DNA of 64,000 nucleotides from Plantago ovata (Eukaryota > Streptophyta > Magnoliopsida > Lamiales > Plantaginaceae): assembly GCA_028274465.1 (NCBI GenBank), contig CM051457.1, forward strand, positions 72,886,496-72,950,495. Direction: 5' to 3'. The notes beneath the pieces were generated by a model. That model did not search any database. It was not told where the DNA came from and was given only the letters and a program-made list of their open reading frames with translations. Shown in pieces: positions 36,794 through 48,330 of the stretch. Position 1 is the first letter of the stretch; each line of letters starts with the position of its first letter. Position numbers and translations under genes: made by a program.

Positions 36794-36797
36794 ATTG

Positions 36798-37398
36798 GCT
36801 CCTCGACCTCAACACAACTCACGCCATCACGTTCTAACTCAAGTGAAGCAATGGATTTAGTCATCAGCTCCTCCACGACTTCCTCTTGACCAACAACCTC
36901 GACATCCGCAAGTAAGGACGTGGAATCCAAGCTAAGCTCTGAGGAGACTTCATCAATGGATTCTTCTCCACATTCCTCTTCATCGGCAATGTCGATTTCT
37001 GGTGGCTGACTACTGAAGCGAGACATCCATGCCCTTGACCCGGGAGGTGAGTCCCTATCCCAATGTTCCAGAAACTTGCTGGTTACTTCACCCCAAGTGC
37101 GCAACGATTTTTCCGGCGGGATTCTGAGCCATCCTCGAGCGTGCCCTTTCAAGGCTCCCATAAATACTCTCATACAAAGTTGCTCATGTGATAAAATAAC
37201 TCCCTCCTCATTCTCACGAGGTATCCTCAACACACCTTCCTTGTACGTGTCTAAGAACCCTCTTGGATCATCACCCATCGAAAACGTGGAGATAATGGAG
37301 TAGTACGAAGGATCGAAGTCATAATCCCTGCAATCGTCATACAATGTTATGCAAGGCCCTCGGGGCATCACATACCGGGGCAACGTAGGTTGACTCAT
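36798..37398 (-). pseudogene. Element C Gag-like protein, N-terminal part (fossil)
   Basis: The frame starts MSQPTLPRYVMPRGP at 37398. The stretch FMGALKGHARGWLRIPPEKS...FLEHW fits the Retrotrans_gag family of gypsy elements, and an acidic tail follows. It is about 200 codons up to the point where element D entered; the remainder lies left of D at about 26870-26966. No zinc knuckle is seen in this part. Confidence 0.8.
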
Positions 37399-37705
37399 CC
37401 TTTCATATGACTAGTTTCTCCACATGAGGAAACAAGAAACCAAGGAGCAGAATCCACAAAAGAAAAAAAAAACTTGCAAAGAAAAACACAAAGAGTGCAA
37501 ACAAACACAATGTAACCGAGAACTTCGAGAGCGCAAGCACGCAAGGTAACCGAGATCACATTAGATGAATTTACTGAAAAAGATAGGGGGAAAGAAATAG
37601 GGTAAGAGAGTGAAATTTTCTGAGAGCAAACCCCCAGAGCCTGTTCTTCTATAGGGAATTGAATGCTGAAAATATAAATAAGCTAAACAGAAAAAAGGAG
37701 TATAG

Positions 37706-37723
37706 TCCCCGGCAACGACGCCA
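37706..37723 (-). other. Primer-binding site of element C
   Basis: On the minus strand this reads TGGCGTCGTTGCCGGGGA, one base off the TGGCGCCGTTGCCGGGGA site of plant Athila/Tat-like gypsy elements (the form seen in E and F). It sits three bases from the LTR. Confidence 0.88.
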
Positions 37724-37726
37724 ATT

Positions 37727-38938
37727 TGATGCAACGAGATTGTCAGACTCAATTAATCAAATAAATTTGTTTTTAGCCAAAGGCAATTCACAACTACAAC
37801 GAAAATCAAGGTACGTAGTGTAGAAGCAAAATAACCTCGAGTGTCGATCTCTAAGGACTATAACTAGCTTTATCTAATTTAACTTAAACTATAAACTCAA
37901 CAAACGACTTAGCACAGATTTTCTTATCAATAATAATGGAAGTTAGCGATAGTATGATCATTCAAAGCATCAGGTTAATAATCATGCATGAAGTACTTGA
38001 ACGTTTGCATAGAAATCTAAGATCATGAATTGTCCAATGTGTTCCGTTCAATTCAACACTACGAAGATAGAGGGCTTAGATAGATCAAAGAAATAAAGCA
38101 ATAAGTCAACTCTGAATCGCGTTACAGCCACTCATGCATAATTAAGAAACCTAGTTGAGAAATCACATACTATCACCAACGATAGATTTAGCTACTCATA
38201 GATAGATTGCAATCAACAAGAATCAGAGCAAGATTGAATGAAAACATGTTGAAAGAAATATATAAAAGTAGAAAAATCGTGAGATACAATGTTACCGACG
38301 AAGGTTGTCAATCTCCGAAGAATTGCTAACTCACAAGCAAGAATTGATAAACAACGAGGTCCAATTGCTATGCTTAATCCTCCAAATTGATAAGAAAAAG
38401 AGTCTCCTATGCTAAGAATTCCCAGAACAGGCTCTGGAGAATTTGTCTCTCAAAATAATGTGAAAAGCTATGAAAAACGTAGAAACATGCGAAACTATAT
38501 ATAGGAGTGCGGAAGACGTGAGGCGAACCGCCCCAGACGTCGGGCGAACCGCCTGGCGTGGGGCGAACCACCCCACATCCCGGGCGAACCGCCTGGGAGC
38601 TCCAGTGGTGGTGGATGCGTTTTCTTGACTTGATTTCCTTTTTGGACTCGAATTTTGCCTTCTAGTGACCTTTAAGCCTTGAAACTCGACCCCTAGACCT
38701 CAAATCTCGTCCGGAACCTTCTAGATACACCACGGATGACCACGAAACACCGAATCTTCGTTCTCTTCAACATAATTGCCCATAAAACACGTTTTTTACC
38801 TAAAACCTGAAAAATGCAAAGAAAAGGAAACGTGACACTATTCTAATAAAATGCACTAAAATATAAACTAAATTAACATAGAGGATAGCTAAATTCGTGA
38901 AAAAGACTCGAATGAAAGTGTAAAATACACGTTCATCA
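37727..38938 (-). repeat. 5' LTR of element C (right)
   Basis: This 1212-bp LTR is homologous to 23619-24753 with length differences. It contains four GGCGAACCGCC-type palindromes at about 38516-38602. Confidence 0.95.
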
Positions 38939-41900
38939 ATAAGCAAAACTTCTCTATCTGAAACTTTATCTTTAGCTAACACTATTGTTTCTTTACAGAC
39001 TTCTCAAGATACAAGTCAGGAGGTTGCTGAAACTTCTGCACCAGAATCTACAACTCCTGTTCAGCAGGTAGATGAAAATTTTGGTAATTTTACTAAGTTT
39101 AAAAACTTAGTACTTGTATCTAACAAGGTGTTATTTCAGGATGAACAATTCAAGGATGCTGCTACAGCTCCTGAAGCAATGGAAATAGTCCCTACACAAT
39201 TCAGTGTGCAACATGAGCTTGCTAAGAATCAGCAGGTAATTCATATTACAGTTTTAGACTCTAAAACTATTTTCCAAAACCTTCCTGAAAATAACTTTAC
39301 TCTTATTCAGGCTCAAAAGGAGATAAATGAAGCGGTTCACATCACAAAAGACCATGAAGTTAGTTCTGAAGAATTGTACTCCAACTTCAAGAGAAACACT
39401 TTGACCAGAGTTGCTAAGTCTGTCAGCAACTGGCAAAGGTACAGAAGGATGGACTTCTCAGATCTTCACATCCATCTCTCAAACGAAAAGAAGAGAAATT
39501 CTCTCTTCAAACTCGAGACATTTGTACACTCTATCCTTCCTGAAGAGCTATCATATTCTCAGCAAATGAGTGCTAATCTGGTTGTCACAATCAGAGAGAA
39601 TATGAAAGCTAATTTCAAGAGTGCCTCTCCAGCTGAACAAGCTGTGATGCTCAAGGGTTCCTTTGTACCCGTGGTGGCTGATCCCCACAAAATCAATGAG
39701 GAAGAAGAGGTTACAAGCGCTGCAAAATACAAATATCTCGAGTTGGTGATTCTAACAGATGATGATGAAGAAGAAGAGGATGAAAATATCCTTAAAGACA
39801 CAAGTGATGATGAATCAAAAGATTCTAAGGACAGCAAGGACGATGATGATGACAATTAAGGTCCTAGTCCGGATGCTGGCGGAGAAAAGTTGTAGTTGCT
39901 GATCAAGTAGATCAAGCAGATGCTGAAAATCAACAAGTTGAACAACCTCCCAGTCAGCAACAGGAATCTGCTCCAACTCCTGCTGAGAAAAACACTCCAG
40001 CAACTAAACAAGTTGCTGAGACAAAAGAAGAGTACACCAGAAAGCGGGCTGAAATGCCTAAAGGCAAAGCTAAGATTTCTGATGCCGAGTTAGCATTACT
40101 CGAAGCTCAGGTCACTGATTCAAACCTTGGAGAAAATGAAGAAGTTGATGAAGATTATCAACGAGCATTACAAAATAGTCTACAGATTCATGACAGACAT
40201 ACTCAACATCTAGACATTGCTCAATCTTCAAGAGTGAACAACATGGAAGATTCCTTCCTTCCACTTACTACTGGTGAAACTCCAGTTGTTGAGTCAAAAG
40301 AGTTCCCTTCATCAACCACTCAACCAAAAGTGTCTGAGACAAAAGACTTAGGCGTCAAGGTTGCTGGCCTTGATGAACCTGATCAGGAAGAAGATTTGTC
40401 CGATTTCTCAGCAAATGAAGAAGAAAAGGCCAAGAAAGCTGAACCAAAAATGGTAGAAATTCCTCCAGCATCCCGCATTAATGATGAAGGAGATATGGAG
40501 AGAAGCCGCTTGCTGAGAAACGACGATCAAATTGCCACAGAAATAAAAGCCCATTCACTTACTCCCTCTTTAGTGTCGTTTTCAAACATTGAGGAGTTTA
40601 CTCCGAGAATTAAAGCACTAATGGTTGTTCACAAAGAATGCCAAGAAGAGGATGATGCACTGCTTGCTGAGAGTCCACTTGACATTGGAAAGATATTGAC
40701 TACAGTGCTGAGACGCACTACTATACTTACCATAGCTCAAAAGACATAAGTCTACATCACAAAAGCTATGAAGATGATGTCAGTCAAGCACTCAAGCTCA
40801 CCAAAAGTGCATTAACAACGGCTCAGGCTATAATGGAAGAAAAAGTAAATAGCGAGCGAAGACATGAGGAGAACTTGGCTTTTATTAAAGAAGAATTGTC
40901 TAAGTTGACTTTTGATCAGCAAGACATGATTCTTAAATACAACAGCCTCCATACTCTTGCTGAAAATTGCAATGAGTTTTTCTCTATTCACATCAAGCCA
41001 ATGATGCAATCCATGTCTAAGGGGGAAGATTCACGAAAAAGAAAGTCTTCAAGAGACAAATCATCTGCTACTCCCTCAGAAGCTCCACTAAAGTTGCCTG
41101 GACCGCCACCCAGAGAACCTCTTGCTGAAACAGAGCAAAGTTCTAAAAGAATAGCTGAAAAAGATTCTGAGAGAAGTTCAACAAATCCTAAAAGGAGAAA
41201 AACTTCTGCTGATACTCCAGAATTCTGTCATACTGAAAGTCATCAAGGCATTAATGAAGATGATGACAATGATGATGACCAAACAATAGCTCAAGCTATA
41301 AGGGCCAAGCATATTTCTGCTTTGACTCCATCTGGCCAGTCCAAACATTTCTCTTCTGACTCCAGATCTTCAACAAAGGATCAAGGAAATGTTAAGTCAA
41401 GAAGAAGAAAGCAAAGACAAGAAGAAAGAAGGCTAGCTAACATTGCCATAGGCACTGGCATTGATTATACAAAGACCAGCAATGAGGAAACCACTCAAAA
41501 TGTGATCAGAAACCTCCATGGTTGCTGGATCATAAAGCTAGAAGACCTATTGGCTAATGACTTCTTTCCAACTACTGTACTGAACCAAATGTACACTTGG
41601 ATTGAATTAAAGGTCACAAAGAAAGAAAGGGATCCTCCTCCCTACCCAAGGAACATTGTTGTGAAATGGTTGAACATTGAAATTTTAGTAAGAAGAACTT
41701 CCATTAGCAAGAAGATAAAACTCTAATCAAGCCGATGGATGTTGCTTACTATAATGATCCCATGACCAAGAAGTCCAAAAAGAAATATGGCTTGATTTCT
41801 TATGAGTATTTCTATCTCACTGCAAAGGATAAAGAAGAAGACCTTCTTTGGTTAAGGAAGATTCATGCCAACAAGGGAATTTCAGACACTCAGCTACTAC

Positions 41901-42110
41901 ATGCTAGCAATTGGGGCATGCACTTGTGGGTAATACACTACAAAGAGATGAATGGTTAAAACCATCACTATACTGCCTGCAAGAATGCAAGAACAATTCA
42001 ACTTGAAGTTCGTAAGCTACTTTAAAGATTATGAGAAGGACTGCGTTGAATTCACTACTCTTGCTGAAAAGAGTGTAAAAGAGATTCTTAGAGAATCATC
42101 TGTTGGAATA
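38939..42110 (+). pseudogene. Element A post-pol ('env-like') ORF, second part (fossil)
   Basis: It continues the post-pol region after element C. Long stretches are hydrophilic and acidic, with Asp/Glu/Lys runs (for example near 39760-39855), Ser/Lys-rich basic stretches (about 41020-41230 and 41380-41440) and many TTGCTGAA-coded VAE/LAE tripeptides. I recognise no domain in it. No membrane span or envelope hallmark is seen. Together with 21586-23618 it makes about 5 kb of post-pol sequence. About five or more breaks. Confidence 0.65.
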
Positions 42111-42360
42111 TAATAGACCCTTGAAAAGCTTTGTTTTGCTTGCTGATTGTTTTAGTTATCTGCGAACATTCTTGTAAACTTATTACTGAATGATAACTAT
42201 CAGCAATGAACTTTTTGACTCTTATTGGTTCTTGATTATGCAAATTATTTATGCTTACTGTTTTATTATTCAAGTATGTTTGCAATAATCAACTGATTTA
42301 TTCAACATCAGGAACCTCTAAAACGGTAACAATTAATTTAACCATGGATTCCTAACATCA

Positions 42361-42375
42361 ATAAGGGGGAAATTT
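42361..42375 (+). promoter_or_regulatory. Polypurine tract of element A
   Basis: ATAAGGGGGAAATTT stands directly before the 3' LTR. Confidence 0.93.
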
Positions 42376-43934
42376 TGTTAGGAAACTTGTAATTTTGATG
42401 AGCAATTAACCATGCTAAATTAAGGAAAGTCCAGTAACTAGTACTCTTAAGGTCCATAGGAATTTAGAATTTTAAGGACATTGTAAAAGAGGAACGTTTG
42501 CTGAAAGACTTAATGTAGGTACTAGTTAGGTTCTTTTGTTTGCTGATGATGTACTTTGTTTTTACAAACGAACTATTGAAGACCTAGAACCGCTCAGAAA
42601 GTTGAAGATTCGAAGACTGAAGACTTAGAAGAATTATGAGAAAGGTATCTACAAAGGCACATGTTGCTTCAGAAAGTGAGATTTTCAGCAACAGCTTGCA
42701 TAAGTGAAAATCTATATGACAGAGTAGGTTATGCTTGCTCAAACTGAAGACTTCACTTGCTGACAACATATGTGACCTCCTTGCAGAAGAGTACTTGCAT
42801 TTTTAATCCAACGTTCATATTTGGATTTGATTCAAAAGAACATTAAATGCAAAGTAGGCACACAAAGAACATGAAGACAAGAAGACAAATGAAGTACGCT
42901 GCTGAAAGTACAAAAGCAAGATATTGACATCTTAAGGTACAAAGCCTTAGAATTTGAAATTCAAACAGCTTCCTTGAGACACTATAAATAGAAGTCATCA
43001 GGCAAGAGTAGAAGGTGTGTCAACAACGTGATCAAACTCTCACTAGTGCTTTAAACACTCAAATCCTTCTCTACTCTTTATTACCTATTGATCCGTTCCA
43101 AGACCTAAGCTTGAAACAAAAGCTACTTGTGAAGAAGTAGAACATTCAGGGCTAAGAAATTAGTTAAGTGTTCTTTCTTTTGAACAAGAACAAGTCTTGA
43201 CACCAGAAACAACAAACTTGCTTACTGCAAAGTATTACAAGTTGTGTTTCTTTAGGGAGCACCCAAAGCAGAATCCATTTCCCTTCCTCGAAGCCGAAGC
43301 AAAGGAAAAGAGGCAAGACGATAACTTGTTATAGCTGAAAAGTTATACTCAAGTCATCTCATCCCAAACCTCTCTAACTGATAAACACCCTTTACAGGCG
43401 TGAAATTCAGGGGGAATTAATCAAGCATAGTGTTGTTGATTATAATCCCAAGTTTGGTGGAGAACAAGATTATAGTTCTCTAGTTTAGGTTGGAAACAAG
43501 GCAAGTGTGCTTTGGTTTCTGAGAATCATTAGTGATAGGATTTGTAAGGAACCTCATATCTTATCATAGTGGATTCAGTCCTAGAAATGACAAAGTGGAT
43601 TAGTTGAGAGATTACGCCACTCTTAGATACCACTATAAAAGTGTTTGTGTGATTTACTTTACTGCACTTAGTTTTTCAGCAAGTTACATTTCGTACACTG
43701 TCACTCTGCTCACTTGCTGAAACTAATTCTCTGTTAAAAGCACTTATTGTAAAAGACTTCCGCACTCTGTTTTTAAGTATCAGCAAACTCATTACTGAAA
43801 AGTAATAAGCACTTGCTGAGAAAGTTAAGTACCAGCAAACTCATTACTGAAAAGTAATAAGCACTTGCTGAAAAAGTTTTAAACGACGAAAAGTTTGAAA
43901 AGACTATTCACCTCCCCCCTTAAAGGGACCAACA
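42376..43934 (+). repeat. 3' LTR of element A
   Basis: This 1559-bp LTR runs TGTTAGGAAAC...CCAACA and matches 2366-3881. It carries a short unrelated insert of some 65 bases and lacks part of the pyrimidine block near the right end. AAATT follows as the TSD copy. Confidence 0.95.
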
Positions 43935-43936
43935 AA

Positions 43937-44117
43937 ATTACACAAGCTCCATCTGGTGGTTGGAGTTCCTTCTCGAGTGTAGGTACTCGAATCTACGCCA
44001 AGCGAGATGGAAGCCTTCATTCAGCAACTGACGGAACGAGATGACAACATTTCTATCCATACAAGCATCAGCAATATGGCCATTCTCCCCACAAACTTCG
44101 CAATACAAGTCATTCAT
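43937..44117 (-). pseudogene. Short zinc-knuckle reading frame at the start of element E
   Basis: A frame begins MNDLYCEVCGENGHIADAC, with the CCHC spacing C-x2-C-x4-H-x4-C at 44061-44102, and continues with an Arg-rich stretch up to the A junction. It lies about 260 bases after the primer site, before the rest of the Gag-like region. A knuckle at the front is unusual, because Gag normally carries it at the end. It could be a captured piece. Fossil. Confidence 0.5.
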
Positions 44118-44373
44118 GTATACCTACACACACAAAGACAAGCAAGGAAGATTAATTCCACAACAAAAGCAAAAAGCTAAACTATCATATATACAAAACT
44201 CAACTAAGAGCGCAAAAAGAACACAAAGAGCACAAGCACACAGAGTAACCAAGAGCTTATTACAAAGGAGAAAGAGAAGAGAAGTTTGATGAAAAAGATA
44301 GGGGAAAAGAAATGAGGTAAGAAAGTGAAGTTGCTAAGAAACAAAAGTCAAACACTAAACCAAAGGATTTAAG

Positions 44374-44391
44374 TCCCCGGCAACGGCGCCA
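44374..44391 (-). other. Primer-binding site of element E
   Basis: TGGCGCCGTTGCCGGGGA on the minus strand, three bases from the LTR, identical to that of F. It is the Athila/Tat-type site. Confidence 0.93.
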
Positions 44392-44394
44392 AAT

Positions 44395-45790
44395 TGATGA
44401 GTCGTTTTTTCACCAACTAAATTTGTTTGTAGCCAAAGAACACTTATTCACTACACAGAAGAGTTTAGTGCAGCGGTAAGATGTTTCCGAGTGTCGTTCT
44501 CTTAAGGACTTAAGGTGGCTTTGTTTAGTGTGAAACAATTGCAATCAGTCAACAAGTAAGTTTGTAAGAATTAATCAAACACTCATGCAACCAACACTTG
44601 CTAGAAGAAGATAATCAAGAAGAGAAAGATGTTGATGGTAGCTTAGTGGTAATGATAAGCAACGAATCACGAATACGCTTACAAGTTCAGTGCATAAAGC
44701 CTTCGAATGGTTCTACAAAGTAAACCATATAGACAAATATAAGACACACATCATGAAAGATCATTATCAATACTTTAGAGGTGTTTGTCACTAACACCAT
44801 TTATCTAGCATGCTGCAAATCACAAACATACAATCCTATAGCCTTGATTGACCAAGAGCTTATCACAATACTCTATTCGAATATATTTTATATGCAACTA
44901 TGGATCATAAGAAGCAATTTGCAGCAAGATTGAATCACAATCTCATGTGAGCATAAACATAATTCATAACAATATCAATCCCACATCTACCACCAACATA
45001 AAGGATTTAGCTATTCATAATCACAATGGAAAACATCACAATATATGAATTGTTACAAAACGACATGGGAACAAACTACAAGACAAGAGGTTGATACAAA
45101 GTTACCACCAAAGTTGTCACTATTCGGTGGAATTGATGAAAACCTCTTCATAGATGAATGTGTTATGCAATCCTATGGAAAAAATCAATCTCTTGGTGAT
45201 AATCAAGCTTCTAGCTAATGATTCTGAGCTCTGGAGCCTCTAAGAGCTCTCCAAGGCTTTTACAAAGTGAAAGGAATTAGGAAAAGTAATTGAAAATCGT
45301 GTATTAAAGGACATAATCGGATCTGTAACGGCAGCCAAGCGGGCCGCTTGAAGAGGGCAAGTGAGCCGCTTGGACTCTGCCACGTGGGCCGCTTGGTCGC
45401 TGGGCAGTATTCTGTTTTCCTCTTTGTTCCTAAGCGGGTCACTTAGCTTCCGGAAGCGGGCCACTTAATCCTTGGAGCAGATTTTGACTTGGAAACTCAA
45501 CCTTTTGCCCACGAACGACCTTCAAATGCCTTGGACTCGTCCTTCTCAACACTTATTAGGACTCGGGCACTCACGAACAAAGCCACGGGGATCGAGGAAC
45601 TTCAACGGGGCCATTTTCCATAAAAAAATGCTCGTTTTTAGCTCCAAAAACCGTTTCGTACCTAAGTGCCTGAAAATGCAGAAAACACAAAACGTCACAC
45701 TATTCTACAAAATTAACCAAACAACTAAGCAAAAAAACAGCAAAAGAAGGTAAAAAAGACAAGATAAACGCGTAAAAAATGTGTTCATCA
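44395..45790 (-). repeat. 5' LTR of element E
   Basis: This 1396-bp LTR reads TGATGAGTCG...GTTCATCA on the plus strand and resembles the LTR of F more than that of C. It holds AAGCGGGCCGCTT-type palindromes at about 45330-45465. The left copy is outside the window. Confidence 0.88.
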
Positions 45791-45795
45791 ACAAG

Positions 45796-47464
45796 TGCTG
45801 CAAAAACTCTGAGGTTTGAGTACATGATATAAACCTTTCACTAATTAGTATTGAGGTTTGAGTACATGTTCTCTGAGTTTTATATCCATTACATAGTAAG
45901 TTTTCCAAACAGACTAGTATAAATTTCAATCAAATAAACAAATATAAACATATTTTATATTGCCACTGGTTTAATTAGCTTAACAGGTGCTTTCCCTTCA
46001 CAAGATCAGACGAAGTACTTTTCTTTAATAGTTTTATCTCTTAATTTCCTTGTGGTTGACATTCTAATAGAAAATCCAACCATTGCAACATGGCATTTGT
46101 AAAGTTCCTCAAAATGCTCCCATTATTTCTTCTTTAAACCCATAAATTAAAACAGAGTTGTATCTCACCTGCAATGATATATTATGAAATCTCATTCAGT
46201 ATATAATTAAACTCAAATATCAAATGAATTAATCTCAAATTTTTCAGCATATACAGAAACCTCAAATTCTCATTCAGTATATGATATCATTAATTCAAGC
46301 CAATCCTCAACAATCTTTGCAGAACCTTACAAAGTATATACATAAACCTCAGCCAATTTTCCCTTAAAACTTAAATGAATAACACATTAACCTCACTCAG
46401 TATATGAATAAAACTCAAATATTAATGGAATAAACCTCAAATTATTCAGTATATAAATAAAGCAGAATATAAACCTCACACACTTAACATCAGGCAAACC
46501 TCACACATGATATATGTAAACCTCAACCAACCAGCATAATATAATTATTACAGAAGATTACCTCATCTGCAATGATATATTATAAAACCTCATTCAGTAT
46601 ATGAATAAAACTCAAATATCAAATGAATAAACCTCAAATTCTTCAGCATATACATAAACCTCAAATTCTCAATTTATGATCTCATAACTTCAAGTCATTT
46701 CCAAACAATCTTTGCAGAACCTTACAGAGTATATACATAAACCTCAGACAATATTATTAACGACAATATCTCAGTTTAACATACTTTAGTTATTATAGAA
46801 CAAAACTCAGAAAATTTTGCCTTAAAACATGAATGAATAACACATTAACCCACTCAGTATATGAATAAAACTCAAATATCAAATGAAAAAACCTCAAATT
46901 TTTCAGCATATACATAAACCACAAATTCTCAAATTATGATCTCATAACTTCAAGCCATTCCTAAACAATCTTTGCAGAACCTTACAGAGTATATACATAA
47001 ACCTCAGACAATATTATTGAAAGTAATATGTCAATTCAACATACTTCAGTTATTACATAACAAAACTCAGAAAATTTTGCCATAAACCTCAAATGAATAA
47101 CACATAAACCTCAAACGCAATCGTAACACAATTGATTGTTCGGTAGTTCCTTTATGCTTATCATCTGAAGTTTCTTTAATAGATTGATCTCTGAATTTTC
47201 TTGTTGTTGAGATTCTAATCGAAACCCAACAATTGATGCATGGTGTTTGTATAGTTGCTCAAAATGTTCTCATTTTTCCTTATTTAAACCCATAAAAGAG
47301 ATTTGTATATGCCCTGCAATGGCATATTATAAAACCTCACTCAGTATATAAATAAAACTCAAACATCACATGAATAAAACTCAAAATATTATTTAGAGAA
47401 AACTTATTAATATTTCAGAACTTCAAGCCATTCCTAAACAATTCTTATTCATTTTAATAAACAA
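45796..47464. repeat. Complex AT-rich tandem repeat region
   Basis: No gene is visible. A unit beginning CAGTATAT and containing ATAAACCTCAAAT, TTCAGCATATACATAAACC and TTTGCAGAACCTTAC recurs near 46198, 46398, 46595, 46855 and 47342, with spacings of about 197-260 bases. A longer block at about 46020-46205 recurs at about 47171-47349, so an outer repeat of about 1.15 kb surrounds the inner ones. The nature of the repeat is unknown. Confidence 0.8.
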
Positions 47465-47756
47465 CACTACAAGAAAAACGCAGTTTAGTGACGCTCTCAT
47501 GCGTCACTAAACTGCTCCCCATGCGTCGCTAAGCGCCTTAGCGACGCATTCGCTAAACGCTTGGTCGCTAAATGGCGAGGCGACCCATGGGGTCATGCGT
47601 CTCTAATTTAGCGACCATTCTATGGGTCGCTAAATTAGCGACCCAAAAATGGGTCGCTAATTTAGCGACGCATGACCCCATGCGTCGCTAAATCGGTCAT
47701 TTCTGGAAAATTTTATTAAAAATATATCTCCTCTCTACTCCACCTTGTGTTTCCTG

Positions 47757-47823
47757 GGTTTCGAACCTAGGACATCCTTACCCAACACATTACTAACCCA
47801 ACACCCTTACCGCTCGGCTACCA
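47757..47823 (-). other. tRNA-like segment inside the CACTA element
   Basis: On the minus strand TGGTAGCCGAGCGGTAAGG resembles a Ser/Leu tRNA A box and GGTTCGAAACC a B box, 67 bases end to end. No convincing acceptor stem is seen, so this is more likely a tRNA-derived SINE head or tRNA relic than a working tRNA. Confidence 0.5.
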
Positions 47824-48129
47824 ATACTTGTGATAATTATTGTATAAGTTCTAGATAATATATAGTTGTTGCTCTTCATAGTCACTTCCATATGCTTATA
47901 TTTATAAACCGTTTATATCTTCATACGGTTTGAGATATCTCAATTACTAAGTGGACTATCTAAGGAATAGGTCACTAAATTTTAATTTTTATTTATTTAT
48001 TTCTTAACGGTTGAGTTACTTAGACACTAATAGTTTATTTTTGAACGGTTGGGGTTACTTAGTTACAGACTTCAGTTTTGGTGTTATTTTATATTATTTG
48101 TGCACTCCTTATTTCTTATGTGTTTTTTT

Positions 48130-48330
48130 CTTTTAGTTTTGTAGAATAGTGTCATGTTTTGATGTTTTTCATGTTTCAAGCACTTAGGTACGAAACTGTG
48201 ATTTTGAGCTTAAAACGCTGCAAAGTGATCTTGTTGAAGTTTCTCGATCTCCATGGATATGTTCGTGAGTGACCGTAGTTCGATTTAAGCCAAGAATTTC
48301 ATTTGGGAAAAACTTAGACTTACCTTAGAA
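48130..48330 (+). repeat. Gypsy LTR fragment captured in the CACTA element
   Basis: The stretch with CACTTAGGTACGAAAC and TTGAAGTTTCTCGATCTCC matches, in reverse, the parts of the E and F LTRs near 45590-45700 and 53770-53880 (GTTTCGTACCTAAGTG and relatives). It is diverged. Confidence 0.65.

Larger units (their letters stand above)
23619..38938 (-). mobile_element. Element C: gypsy-type (Athila/Tat-like) gag-only element, nested in A
   Basis: It is flanked by ATAAG (23614-23618 and 38939-38943). The LTRs are 23619-24753 and 37727-38938. The primer site next to the right LTR shows the element runs on the minus strand. After removing element D it is about 5.5 kb, with roughly 3.1 kb internal. 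Only a Gag-like region is present; no protease, RT, RNase H or integrase is visible, so it is non-autonomous. The LTRs differ by roughly 2 percent over the first 500 bases compared by eye. The Gag part is split by D and incomplete; about two or more breaks. Confidence 0.93.
2366..43934 (+). mobile_element. Element A: Sirevirus-type (SIRE/Maximus) Ty1/copia retrotransposon, host of nested insertions
   Basis: The ends are TG...CA LTRs (2366-3881 and 42376-43934) flanked by the same five bases AAATT (2361-2365 and 43935-43939). The primer site is complementary to initiator tRNA-Met. The parts in order are Gag with a CCHC knuckle, protease, integrase, reverse transcriptase, RNase H, and a long extra ORF region after pol. 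Three later insertions split it: B at 7462, a solo LTR at 20511 and C at 23619. After subtracting these, A is about 15.4 kb, which is large for a copia element; most of the excess lies in the post-pol region. The two LTRs differ by roughly 4 percent over the first 400 bases compared by eye, suggesting an age of the order of a million years or more. It is a fossil with more than ten breaks. Confidence 0.95.
43935..45790 (-). mobile_element. Element E, right (5'-ward) part
   Basis: After the AAATT duplication E continues to its primer site and 5' LTR. The right neighbour bases are ACAAG (45791-45795), so the left end of E, outside the window, should be preceded by ACAAG. Confidence 0.85.

Noticed and set aside
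21586-42110. Retroviral envelope gene in element A
   Set aside because: No signal peptide, membrane span, cysteine pattern or fusion peptide is visible; the first part resembles a plant transposon-associated domain instead.
47757-47823. Functional tRNA gene
   Set aside because: A and B boxes are recognisable, but no sound acceptor stem or anticodon arm can be drawn, and the segment lies inside a transposon.
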